In this document: positions 1 through 6,828 of the stretch, piece by piece
Position numbering within the stretch: the first letter of the stretch is position 1
How the letters are laid out: each line of letters opens with the position of its first letter
From: Rhodococcus opacus
Lineage (GTDB): Bacteria; Actinomycetota; Actinomycetes; Mycobacteriales; Mycobacteriaceae
Direction of reading: 5' to 3'
Assembly (NCBI RefSeq): GCF_012396235.1
Contig: NZ_JAAXPA010000001.1
Location: forward strand, 62,001-126,000
Length of the DNA stretch: 64,000 nt
Notes under the pieces: model-generated
Databases searched by the model: none
What the model was told of the DNA's origin: nothing
The model's input: the letters and a program-made list of their open reading frames with translations, nothing else
Program-made: the position numbers and the translations under genes

Positions 1-1468
1 GGCTCGTAGTCGGATCTCCACGGACACGCGGGCGGCAACGGCGGAATCGGATTCGAGTGGCTGAGTTGAAGGCACGCGCCACGGTCTTCGGAAGCGGTGA
101 CCTGTCAGCTATGTCCTGATGACGATGAGTCAAACATGTCTTGAACCCATACACGTCAGTCTTTGACGAATCGGTCAGGGACGTTGCCGACGACCCGGCG
201 GTTAGTGTTCCTGTGGCAACGACAGAACCTGATGCGGGCTTCCAACGTCCACCGTTCAGCGTGAGCACACCCGAGGAGTTGACCTCCACGGCAGCGGCCC
301 CGTCGAAGATTGCGCACCCGGCGGGGTTTACGGTGGCTGACGCGAACGTCCCATCCCGCAACCATGTGTTGAACGCGGCCCGGTCGGACTCGACCGCGGT
401 CACAGTCTGATTCGCCGCAGTAGACCAGCCATCCGTCGAGGTCGTGCGGGGCAGGAGTGTGCACCCCACGAAGTACTTGCCCTTTCGGAGGAAACTGTTT
501 GCGGCCTGAATGTACTGGGTTTTCAGCGTCGCCAGGGTGCCGCCCAGATCATTGGTCCCGTAAGCGAACAGGACGGTCGACACCAGGGAAGACATCTTGT
601 TTCGGACGTGAGAGTACGTAGGCACAGCGCCGAGTGCAGATGCTTGGGTGAGGAACTGGTTCAGCGATTCACCGCCCCTCGCGAGACGGAAGAACGGAAC
701 CACGGGGGTAGTCGGGAAGCTGTACGAGGTGCCGGGCTGCGCGGTTGGTGCTCGCACGAGGTACCCGCCGTCGTTCCTGCCGTATCCGCCGTCGCCGGTG
801 CCGGCCTGAATCGAGTCGCCGAAGATTCCTGCGGTCGGAACGTAGCCATTGACATACCCGAGGATGGCAACCGGACCGGGGTATGTCTGCGATGTGGACG
901 CCGTGGATGTTCCGATGGTGCCGTTGCGGATGGCGGCGTAACTGACATAGCCTTCGCCGTTGTTGACGCCACCGACTCCAGTGCCGCCCTGCAATGACAT
1001 TCCGGTGGGAACACCGAGGCTGGACCCATTGGTCTGCATGTTCGTGCGGACGAAGAGCTGTGTGCCAGCAACCGCATCGAACGGGATCGGATCGGACATG
1101 AGGATCGCGCCGGGTGCGAGCTCGCCGACCTTCTGGCCGCCGAAGTACGCGGGAACTCGGATGCCGTTCTCGGTGGCGACGCCGCTGGTCGACTTGTATT
1201 CGAGCGCGGCGGTTACCTTGACGGTGCAGTCGCCACCCCATTCACCGAGTCCGTTTGCGTTGGAGATGTTCGCGTAGACGAGCACCACGTGTGAGGTCGA
1301 AACCGTGGGGATCACAGATATGCGCGAGGACACCGACTGGCCGAGCATGATGCCCGAGCCGGAGGGGTTGCACCGCGATTCGGCGATCGGCATAAGGCCG
1401 GAGTGGGAGAGGCGTCCGAACTTCTTCTTGGCATCGGACTTCGCCATGCCGAGGGTTACGGGGTCCAT
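1..1468 (-). CDS. Phage-like SGNH/GDSL hydrolase-domain protein, cut by window edge
   Basis: An open frame runs from ATG at 1468 leftward off the window edge (at least 489 codons, no stop seen). The start overlaps nothing but sits one base after the stop of the upstream remnant. After a beta-rich N-terminal half comes an SGNH-hydrolase core: block I reads GIFGDSI near residue 235 and block III reads AYGTNDL about 90 residues later. I could not find the C-terminal DxxH block. The stretch after the phage-tail-like SLTDSSKT motif (about 150 bases before the edge) has low-complexity basic composition and may be a broken end rather than real protein. The family role would be ester or acetyl hydrolysis on cell-surface glycans, in a tail or structural protein. 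The frame uses normal GC-rich codons. The prophage origin is inferred from the domain mix and from the neighbour. Confidence 0.7.
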   Translation of the reverse strand, partial: MDPVTLGMAKSDAKKKFGRLSHSGLMPIAESRCNPSGSGIMLGQSVSSRISVIPTVSTSHVVLVYANISNANGLGEWGGDCTVKVTAALEYKSTSGVATENGIRVPAYFGGQKVGELAPGAILMSDPIPFDAVAGTQLFVRTNMQTNGSSLGVPTGMSLQGGTGVGGVNNGEGYVSYAAIRNGTIGTSTASTSQTYPGPVAILGYVNGYVPTAGIFGDSIQAGTGDGGYGRNDGGYLVRAPTAQPGTSYSFPTTPVVPFFRLARGGESLNQFLTQASALGAVPTYSHVRNKMSSLVSTVLFAYGTNDLGGTLATLKTQYIQAANSFLRKGKYFVGCTLLPRTTSTDGWSTAANQTVTAVESDRAAFNTWLRDGTFASATVNPAGCAIFDGAAAVEVNSSGVLTLNGGRWKPASGSVVATGTLTAGSSATSLTDSSKTDVYGFKTCLTHRHQDIADRSPLPKTVARAFNSATRIRFRRCRPRVRGDPTTS

Positions 1469-1469
1469 G

Positions 1470-1709
1470 TCAGCGCGCAATCCCGGTCAGGTTGCCTGAG
1501 CCGTCGTAGGTGTAGGTGCGCGTCACGCCGTCGCGGGTGTCGGTGTGGACGGTCCCGTCGGCGTTGTAGGTGTAGGTGGTCGTGATCCCGTTGTCGGTCA
1601 CCGTCGCCACGTTCCCGCCCGAGTAGGTGATCGTGGTGTCCGGGAATGCCGGGGCATAAGTGGCATCCAGAGCCGACTGGACGTCGCTGGGAATTGTTAC
1701 TTCGTCCCT
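1470..1709 (-). pseudogene. 3' remnant of a phage-like structural gene
   Basis: The frame ends with TGA at 1470-1472, one base before the start of the SGNH gene, and opens only after an in-frame TGA at 1710-1712. It contains no ATG, GTG or TTG start. The peptide has Tyr/Thr/Gly-rich repeats (TTTYTYNADGTV, RTYTYDGSGN) like YD-repeat or phage-tail proteins. The tight linkage to the downstream gene suggests an old phage operon. The 5' part is missing, and the break lies in the about 50 bases before the 3' end of protease copy 1. I read this as the junction at which the protease/peptide island joined a decayed prophage. An identification beyond phage-like is not possible. Confidence 0.55.
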
Positions 1710-1761
1710 TCAGCCCAAAGCACAGCTACACGCCCCACGCCGAGGTGTGGCGGTTTGGTAG

Positions 1762-2414
1762 TTACTGCACCAACGTGAACCCAGCGCCGTAGCTACCCTT
1801 TGCGTTGCTATCCGCCAGTATCGGGGTGATCGACCCATAGAAGGTCGGCGGCTCGGTTCCGAAGTCCATGCCGATGTTTAGACCGACCAGCCTCTCCCCC
1901 ACCACGACCGGGCCGCCTGAATCGCCCTCCCACATCAACGCCCAGTTCTGTAAGTGAATTCCGTCTTCCTTGGCGATGATCCCGCAATTCTTGCCGGTGG
2001 TTGCTCCGTGGTTGCACCCGACGTCCGACAGCGAGGCATCACCGACAGTGGAAACGATGACGTCGGACGTGTCACTGTACTTGCTCGGCACAACAACATT
2101 CGGGTTCAGCCGGATCACCGCGTAATCGAGCGCCCTGAACGTGCCGTCTCCCACCCGATCGGCCCCATGGCAACCTCACCAACCTTGTATACAGCCTGGC
2201 CCGCGCCCTGGTGACAGTGGCCGACAGTCAGCGCAGCCAAACGGCCCGCGCTGTCGGTGCCCACCGCACCGATCGTGCAATACCCCTCGACGTCCGGATA
2301 TGGGGTGTACGCCGTACCCGGCCCGACATGGACGGTAGGTTCCGCCTGCGCCACCGGGGCCACTCCGAGCGGCAACGCGAGCGCGGCAAGAACCGCAATC
2401 CAAACCATCCTCAT
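1762..2414 (-). pseudogene. Trypsin-like secreted serine protease, copy 1, frameshifted
   Basis: This is a paralogue of the intact gene at 5441-6118. The N-terminal part (from ATG 2414) has a Sec signal peptide ending near AQA and the catalytic His motif LTVGHC. The C-terminal part, in another frame, has the Asp motif LDYAVIRL and the Ser motif GDSGGP. Aligned with copy 2, the gene lacks exactly 25 bases between GAGAC and GGCACG (near 2149), with a GAC microhomology at both ends. This removes residues equivalent to 90-98 and shifts the frame, so a 99-codon product without Asp and Ser would be made. The strong ribosome site (AGGAGATTGGG before ATG) is kept. The rest of the sequence is well conserved, so the lesion looks recent. 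A sequencing error of 25 bases is unlikely. Confidence 0.85.
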
Positions 2415-2601
2415 CCCAATCTCCTGTTCTTCGTCCTGGCGAGCATTCTCCTATCCCTCTTCGCGGCCCACTCATCGCCTGGGTGTTGTCGATCTCGCAA
2501 TCCTGATCCGGAAGTAGCCCGATGGAAGGCCCGACGCGACAGGTGCCCGCCCGGCACAGCAACGAGGCACTGCCCGATACCGGAGGCCATCGAAACCAGA
2601 A

Positions 2602-2632
2602 CTGGGGCCCACAGCATATCTGTGAGCCCCAG
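2602..2632 (-). terminator. 13-bp hairpin terminator after the 2652-2744 peptide gene
   Basis: On the minus strand CTGGGGCTCACAG (2632-2620), a five-base loop and CTGTGGGCCCCAG (2614-2602) form a 13-bp RNA stem with one U-G pair, followed by TTCTGGTTT. It begins 20 bases after the stop of the small peptide gene and would end its transcript before protease copy 1. Confidence 0.6.
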
Positions 2633-2651
2633 CTTCAGATCGGTGCCGGAC

Positions 2652-2744
2652 TTACCCTCCGGCGGACCCACCCTCCGAACTGAAGGTCAGGAACGAAGCA
2701 AAGAAGTTGATCAATTCCGAGATGCTGGCGAAATCTACAGACAT
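2652..2744 (-). CDS. 30-residue acidic hydrophobic peptide (MSVDFAS type)
   Basis: The frame starts at ATG 2744, eight bases after a good AGGAGTG ribosome site, and ends with TAA at 2652. The 30-residue product begins MSVDFASISELINFF, has a hydrophobic middle rich in Phe, Leu and Ile, carries three acidic and no basic residues, has no cysteine, and ends in a Gly/Ser-rich tail. It has no signal peptide. A 13-bp terminator hairpin follows, so it looks like its own transcription unit. Size, acidity and an amphipathic helical core recall the short channel-forming peptides of mycolata walls (PorA/PorH) or leaderless toxin peptides, but I recognise no family. It lies between the protease copy 1 and the peptide A gene. 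The gene call rests on ribosome site, length and terminator. Confidence 0.55.
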   Translation of the reverse strand: MSVDFASISELINFFASFLTFSSEGGSAGG

Positions 2745-3099
2745 ATTTCACTCCTGCCGAGGCGATGGTGTTGGAATCTCGATCCGTACCCCTGCCGGGC
2801 ACTCGTTCTTTTTACACGAGTTGAAAGACTTTGCAACAGCAGGGGAGCCGCGGGCACGAACTTTTCTCACGATCCAACCCCCTCCTTCGCGATCCAGGCA
2901 TGACGGCTGATCACACTCGAATTGATGTTTCGCCCATTCACATCAATCCCGAAGTAGGTCAGCGCATTACACTACTGACCGAAAAGACTATCCGGAACCC
3001 GGAAAAGCGACCTCAAACTTGATCAACCGTAGCTCGTAGCATCAAAATCTCCCATTCCCGCCCTGTTCGACGGCGATGAACCTGTTCCTCAACCACTTC
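2745..3099. other. Intergenic stretch with an 8-bp inverted repeat
   Basis: No convincing gene is visible. The only structure noticed is the perfect inverted repeat ATTGATGT (2921-2928) and ACATCAAT (2940-2947), separated by 11 bases, which could be an operator for the peptide gene at 2652-2744. Its role is a guess. Confidence 0.3.
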
Positions 3100-3599
3100 C
3101 GACCTGGCAACGGCGCGCCCTCGACACACCTCCATGCACATCCTGCGAGTGGCAACGACTGGCCTGCAGTTGGGTTCGAGATCCTGCTTTCGCGGCAGAG
3201 TGGGAGGCAGTCAGCAGTGAGATACTCGCCGCTGTAGCGGCAAACCGAACCCGCGGATACGCTCAGCGCACACTGGTCGCGACCCCCAACCGAGCGCCAG
3301 TGCAGAGACCCCGCTGATGCTCGCCCACTGGTTCCGAAAGGGTTTCGACCTCCACTCGCTGATCTAACACCGCCGGACCACATCGTTGTGACGCCGACGC
3401 TCCCCTTGTTCCCGATGAGCATCAGCTCAGGCACGCGCTCCGGAGGTTCGCCACGCACTCTGTTCCCGACCGACTCTACGACCTTGCCGCCCTCCTGAAA
3501 CACACCTACGGGAAGGGCGACCTCATCGGCGTCATGCAACTCGAAGCGCAGTTGAACGCACTGCTCACCAACCTGACCACGACACGTGGTAGAGAATAG
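3100..3599 (+). pseudogene. Decayed protein-coding remnants, unidentified
   Basis: Plus-strand frames with coding-like composition occur here in pieces. One piece (about 3135-3319) reads as a helical segment with WQRLACSWVRDPAFAAEWEA and ends in a stop at 3319. A second (about 3390-3599) reads DRLYDLAALLKHTYGKGD and ends with TAG at 3597-3599. The pieces are in different frames and lack starts. They could be parts of one old phage or plasmid gene. No family was recognised, so this is only a flag that the stretch is not plain spacer. Confidence 0.25.
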
Positions 3600-3738
3600 C
3601 TGTATCCAGTGCCAGCCAGAAATGTTTCATCCCTTTGTCATTCGGGTGGTATACGCACACGAGCCGAACTGGTGGGTAGCCGACCTGCCTGTTTACGATC
3701 AGCTCGCGTCCGGCGGACGCCTCCGACAGCCGGCGCGG

Positions 3739-3771
3739 AAACCCTGCCTTTCCCGACGTCGAGCGGGGTTT
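3739..3771 (+). promoter_or_regulatory. Terminator-like leader hairpin before peptide A
   Basis: AAACCCTGC (3739-3747) pairs with GCGGGGTTT (3763-3771), giving nine pairs with one U-G pair and a 15-base loop, followed by TTTCGTC. No plus-strand gene ends just upstream, so the hairpin lies in the leader of the peptide gene 25 bases before its start. It would fit an attenuator or an upstream stop signal. The stem is kept with a compensatory-type change in copy B. Confidence 0.45.
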
Positions 3772-3796
3772 CGTCCTACCTTCAGAAAGAGTACTC

Positions 3797-3889
3797 ATGG
3801 ACAGCGGCGTTTGGGATACACCTTCTGGCATGTTCATCCAGTTCGTCTCGGGAGTGCTGCACGCCCTCAACTGGGGCAGCGTCAACTAG
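3797..3889 (+). CDS. 30-residue hydrophobic peptide A (MDSGVWDTP type)
   Basis: The frame starts at ATG 3797 after AGAAAGAG and ends with TAG 3887-3889. The product begins MDSGVWDTPSGM and continues with a hydrophobic, possibly amphipathic helix (MFIQFVSGVLHALNW). It has two acidic residues, one His, no Lys, Arg or Cys, and no signal peptide. Its paralogue at 6429-6521 has the same length and about 70 percent identity, with changes mostly conservative, so it is likely a real gene kept by selection. An IS630-type element is inserted exactly at the TA of the stop codon, leaving TAG intact, and the gene's probable terminator now lies beyond the element at 5131-5160. The function is unknown. A membrane- or wall-active peptide linked to the divergent protease is a hypothesis. 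Confidence 0.65.
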   Translation: MDSGVWDTPSGMFIQFVSGVLHALNWGSVN

Positions 3890-5118
3890 TGCCACACCCG
3901 TGAAGGTTTGCCCTCTTGTAGCGACACGCCGCTTGGTTGCGGAACTGGGGCTGGTGGGTGGGCCACGCTGTGGTGGTGGCAGAACGAGTGCGCGTGCGGG
4001 AGATCGATGACGACGAAGGAAGACGATTGTTGCGGATCGTGCGTCGCGGGAGCGGGTCGGTGGTGACCTGGCGGCGAGCGCAGATGATCTTGCTGTCCGC
4101 GCAGCGGATGCCGGTGGCCAAGATCGCCGACGTCACCTTCACCAGCGCCGACCGGGTCAGGGACGTGATCCACAACTTCAACACGGACGGTTTCGCCTCG
4201 CTGTATCCGAAATACAAAGGCGGGCGGCCGGAGACGTTCACTCTGCCCGAACGCCGGGAGATCAAGAAGATCGCCAAGTCCACCCCGACCGAGCACGACC
4301 TGCCGTTCTCGACCTGGAGCCTGTCCAAGCTGGCGGACTTCCTGGTCTCCGAGGGGGTGGTCGACGACATCAGCCATGAGCGCCTTCGGGTTCTGCTCCG
4401 AGAGGAGGGCATCTCATTTCAAAAAGTGAAGACATGGAAGGCGTCCCGGGACCCGGACTACGCGGTGAAGAAGGCCCGGGTCGAGCACCTGTACGCGATC
4501 GCCGACCGGGAGGTCGTGCCCGAGCCCGGTGAGCCGGAGGTGGTGTTCTGCCTCGACGAGTTCGGCCCGTTGAACCTGCAACCGCATCCGGGGCGGCAGT
4601 GGGCCGAACGCGGCGGCAGGCACAAGGACCCCGAGCGTGAGCCGCGGCGCCGGCGGCGCGCCACGTTTGGGCCGCCCGCACGGTGTGCGGCACCTGTTCG
4701 CGGCCTACGATCTGGCCACGGACAGGCTCTACGGGCATGTCAAAGACACCAAAAACCCGCACCCAGTTCCTCACCTTCTGCCGATACCTGCGCAGTCTCT
4801 ACCCGGCCGGAGTGCGCCTGGCGATCGTGTGTGACAACTTCTCGCCGCACCTGACCACGAAGAGGTGCCGCCGGGTCGCCAACTGGGCGGAGGCGAACAA
4901 CGTCGAGATCGCATACACGCCGACGAATAGTTCGTGGTTGAACCGGATCGAGGCGCAGTTCACCGCGCTGCGCTACTTCGCGCTCGACGGCACCGACCAT
5001 TCATCTCATCGCGAGCAGGCCAGCATGATCCGCCGCTACATCATCTGGCGGAACAAGCATGCCGCCGACGACGGTTACGGGAGATCGTCAACAAGGCAAA
5101 CGTTGCCTGATGCGGCAC
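3889..5118 (+). mobile_element. IS630-family insertion sequence with 24-bp imperfect terminal repeats and TA duplication
   Basis: The left end GTGCCACACCCGTG (from 3889) and the reverse of the right end (GTGCCGCATCAGG, from 5118) match at 18 of 24 positions. TA dinucleotides flank the element at 3887-3888 and 5119-5120, the expected target duplication for IS630/Tc1-type transposition. The right flank TAGAAACGGCGAGACG matches the sequence after peptide B's stop (TAGAAACGACGAGACG), which proves the pre-insertion order. The 1230-base length is normal for the family. The transposase inside is frameshifted, so the copy is probably immobile without help in trans. Confidence 0.9.
3976..5110 (+). pseudogene. 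IS630-family DDE transposase, multiply frameshifted
   Basis: From GTG 3976 the first frame gives an N-terminal helix-turn-helix region and the first catalytic Asp (CLDEFGPLNL, near 4555). The frame is then lost near 4665-4690, is lost again near 4756 (one extra C in AAAACCCGCACC), and is lost once more near 5083, where the true C-terminus LREIVNKANVA with TGA at 5108-5110 lies in another frame. The second catalytic Asp (VCDNFSPH) and the Glu (SSWLNRIE) are present. The three separate shifts argue against programmed frameshifting. Other starts are possible upstream (ATG 3937), but the first 13 codons lie outside the usual start of the family. Confidence 0.85.
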
Positions 5119-5130
5119 TAGAAACGGCGA

Positions 5131-5160
5131 GACGCCCCTGTCCGGAAGGATGGGGGCGTC
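5131..5160 (+). terminator. Hairpin terminator that originally followed peptide A
   Basis: GACGCCCC (5131-5138) pairs with GGGGCGTC (5153-5160) over a 14-base loop, followed by TTCGTG. It sits 11 bases after the TAG restored at the right edge of the insertion element. Before the insertion it would have ended the peptide A transcript. Confidence 0.5.
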
Positions 5161-5168
5161 TTCGTGAG

Positions 5169-5229
5169 CCTTGGTAGCGAGGCCAATCCGGCCACAGACC
5201 GACGCTCGAGGTACAGCTGGCTACCGAGG
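5169..5229 (+). promoter_or_regulatory. Long-range inverted repeat in the leader of the 5300 peptide gene
   Basis: CCTTGGTAGC (5169-5178) and GCTACCGAGG (5220-5229) can pair over ten bases with one U-G pair, enclosing 41 bases. It lies 70 bases before the peptide start. It may be a structured leader or an operator; no known riboswitch class was recognised. Confidence 0.3.
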
Positions 5230-5299
5230 TTCAATTCAGGAAACAGGTGCCGATGGGAGGCAGTCGCATCCGCGCGCACCTCCAGAAGGAGGAAATGGA

Positions 5300-5395
5300 A
5301 TGGAACATTGGTGGAATCCGGGTGGCATGCGGCCGGAGTGGTTGATTGTCTTAGCGCCAGTCATCACCTTCCTCACCACCGGTAGCGCCTCCTAG
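5300..5395 (+). CDS. 31-residue Trp-rich hydrophobic peptide (MEHWWNPGG type)
   Basis: The start is chosen at ATG 5300 because AAGGAGGA (5286-5293) lies six bases before it; an ATG at 5295 opens only a short other frame, and a longer upstream start at 5171 lacks such a site. TAG ends it at 5393-5395. The product begins MEHWWNPGGMRPEW and continues into a hydrophobic segment (LIVLAPVITFL) long enough to enter a membrane, with a short polar tail. It has three Trp, no Cys and no signal peptide. It belongs to neither of the two other peptide types by sequence but shares size, membrane-active look and place. It converges with the protease gene at 5441-6118. Confidence 0.55.
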   Translation: MEHWWNPGGMRPEWLIVLAPVITFLTTGSAS

Positions 5396-5440
5396 AGAGA
5401 ACAAACCGCCCCACCCTCAGATGGTTGTGGGACCCTGCAG

Positions 5441-6118
5441 TTACTGCACCAAAGTGAACCCGGCGCCGTAGCTACCTTTTGCATTGATATCCGCCAGAAT
5501 CGGCATGATTTTCCCGTAGAACGTAGTCGGCTGGGTGCCGAAGTCCATGCCGATGTTGAGACCGACGAGCGTCTCCCCCACCACGATCGGACCGCCCGAA
5601 TCGCCTTGCCACATCACCGCCCAGTTCTGGAGGTGAATACCGTCTACCTTGCCGATGATCCCGCAATTCTTGCCGGTGGTCGCTCCGTGGTTGCACCCCA
5701 CGTTCGACAGCGAGGCATCGCCAATAGTCGAGACGGCGACGTCAGTGGTGTCGCTGTACTTGCTCGGCACGACCACATCCGGATTCAGCCGGATCACCGC
5801 GTAATCGAGCGCCGTGAACGTGCCGTCGGTGTTACGCGAGTACACATCGGTCTCCCAGCCGATCGGCCCTTTGGCAGCGTCACCAACCTTATAGACGGCC
5901 GTACCCGCGCCCTGATGGCAGTGGCCGACAGTCAGCGCAACCAAGCGGCCCGCGTTGTCGGTGCCGACCGCGCCGATCGAGCAGTAGCCCTCGACGTCCG
6001 GATACGGGGTGTAGGCGGTACCAGGCCCGACATGGATGGTCGGTCCCGCCTGCGCCACCGGGGCGACACCGAGCGTCACCGCGAGCGCGGCCAGAACCGC
6101 GACCAAGGTCATCTTCAT
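5441..6118 (-). CDS. Secreted trypsin-like (S1 family) serine protease, copy 2
   Basis: A 225-residue protein starting at ATG 6118 behind ACAGGAGACAAGG. A Sec signal peptide spans residues 1-24 and is probably cut after AQA. The catalytic triad is visible as His66 (LTVGHC), Asp105 (LDYAVIRL) and Ser174 (GDSGGP). Four cysteines (46, 67, 142, 152) could form two disulfides. The protein should act outside the cell membrane. It is short for the family and has no propeptide of note, so it may be active on export or a pseudo-chymotrypsin with narrow substrates. Copy 1 at 1762-2414 is a broken paralogue. The divergent peptide B gene lies 310 bases upstream and the same order is seen in unit 1, so protease and peptide probably form a functional pair (inference). 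Confidence 0.9.
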   Translation of the reverse strand: MKMTLVAVLAALAVTLGVAPVAQAGPTIHVGPGTAYTPYPDVEGYCSIGAVGTDNAGRLVALTVGHCHQGAGTAVYKVGDAAKGPIGWETDVYSRNTDGTFTALDYAVIRLNPDVVVPSKYSDTTDVAVSTIGDASLSNVGCNHGATTGKNCGIIGKVDGIHLQNWAVMWQGDSGGPIVVGETLVGLNIGMDFGTQPTTFYGKIMPILADINAKGSYGAGFTLVQ

Positions 6119-6368
6119 CCTTGTCTCCTGTTTCTCCTACTTGGGAGCATTCTCCTGTTCTTCTTGGAACGCCCACTCATGGGGGGTGCGTGGCGACGAG
6201 AGCCTCGCATCCCGAGAGGCGCGAGGGACAAGCTGAGCAACTCTGGATGGAAGCGGTACATGCCCTTGTCATTCGGAGGATATACACGGCTCACATTGAC
6301 TGGCCAGTGATCGAGTTGTCCATTCATGATCAGCTCGCGTCGGTGGACCCATCCGACTGCCGGCGCAG

Positions 6369-6403
6369 AAACCCCGCCTTCTCCCCGACGTTGAGCGGGG
6401 TTT
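6369..6403 (+). promoter_or_regulatory. Terminator-like leader hairpin before peptide B
   Basis: AAACCCCGC (6369-6377) pairs perfectly with GCGGGGTTT (6395-6403) across a 17-base loop, then TTTCGTC follows. It lies 25 bases before the peptide start, the same place as in unit A. No plus-strand gene ends upstream, so it is probably a leader attenuator or a block against read-through. Confidence 0.45.
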
Positions 6404-6428
6404 CGTCATACCTACCGGGAGAGTGCTC

Positions 6429-6521
6429 ATGGACAGCGGGGTTTGGGATACGCCTCTTGGCATGTTCGCCCAGTTCGTCTCGGGGCTGTTGCACGCCGTC
6501 AATTTCGGCAACGTGAGCTAG
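6429..6521 (+). CDS. 30-residue hydrophobic peptide B (MDSGVWDTP type)
   Basis: ATG 6429 follows CGGGAGAGTGCTC; TAG ends at 6519-6521. The product begins MDSGVWDTPLGM and continues as a hydrophobic helix (MFAQFVSGLLHAVNF) with two acidic residues, one His, and no Lys, Arg or Cys. It is the paralogue of peptide A, with differences such as Ser to Leu, Ile to Ala and Trp to Phe that keep the hydrophobic pattern. It is divergent from protease copy 2. It has no export signal, so if it acts outside the membrane it would leave without a Sec signal, as the mycolata porin peptides do. I cannot name a family. Confidence 0.65.
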   Translation: MDSGVWDTPLGMFAQFVSGLLHAVNFGNVS

Positions 6522-6569
6522 AAACGACGAGACGAAATAGCCCACCCTCCCGAAGTCGTAGGGCGTCGC

Positions 6570-6812
6570 CTACCACGGTTCAGGGCCGCTACGGCGGATG
6601 TCGACGTGCTGCTCCAATTCGACGGCCAGGACGCCCGGGACTGCCTCGAGGGCTGCGAGTCGGCCCGCGGGGACGGAACCGGAGATGATTCCGATCGTGC
6701 GGTGCACCAGGTCGACACGCATGCCCTCCTCGGCCAGCGCGACGCCGACCACGTCGATGTCCTCGACGTGGTCGGCGTCCACCGTGACACTGATTCCGAC
6801 CATGCCCGGCAC
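6570..6812 (-). CDS. Small protease-propeptide-like (inhibitor I9-type) protein
   Basis: An 80-residue protein from ATG 6812, 16 bases after the stop of the subtilase gene, so co-transcribed with it. The C-terminal half (IGIISGSVPAGRLAALEAV, then PGVLAVE) has the look of the subtilisin propeptide/I9 fold: a turn, a helix that counts residues as 'LAALEAVPGV', and a strand with VE. Proteins of this sort act as folding helpers or inhibitors of the neighbouring subtilase. There is no signal peptide. Similar genes are sometimes mislabelled as aldolases in databases; nothing here supports that. Confidence 0.6.
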   Translation of the reverse strand: MPGMVGISVTVDADHVEDIDVVGVALAEEGMRVDLVHRTIGIISGSVPAGRLAALEAVPGVLAVELEQHVDIRRSGPEPW

Positions 6813-6828
6813 GATACGTCGGGCACTT

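Larger units (their letters stand above)
3628..3889 (+). repeat. Peptide unit A: leader plus peptide gene, duplicated at 6259-6521
   Basis: The 262 bases align end to end with 6259-6521. Both copies share CCCTT(T)GTCATTCGG followed by TATAC (3650 here, 6281 there), a hairpin, a ribosome site and a 30-codon peptide gene ending in TAG. If TATACG is the -10 box, the leader would be about 140 bases. I see no good -35 box at 17 bases from it. The duplication includes the protease on the left, with about 1.1 kb of extra DNA in this unit. Confidence 0.7.
6259..6521 (+). repeat. Peptide unit B: leader plus peptide gene, duplicate of 3628-3889
   Basis: The copy aligns with unit A over its full length, including GTCATTCGG, TATAC at 6281, the leader hairpin, the GGGAGAG ribosome site and the 30-codon gene. 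It has not been hit by an insertion element, so it shows the undisturbed arrangement after the stop codon. Confidence 0.7.

Noticed and set aside
3042-3539. 165-codon minus-strand frame before the peptide A unit
   Set aside because: No ribosome site or recognisable motif; the opposite strand shows better coding-like pieces.
3976-5110. Programmed frameshifting of the IS630 transposase
   Set aside because: Three separate frame losses, including a simple extra C near 4756 and a slip near the very end, fit decay rather than one programmed site.
5171-5299. Longer 74-codon start for the MEHWWNPGG peptide
   Set aside because: No ribosome site before 5171 and the extra part covers the inverted-repeat leader; AAGGAGGA points to ATG 5300.
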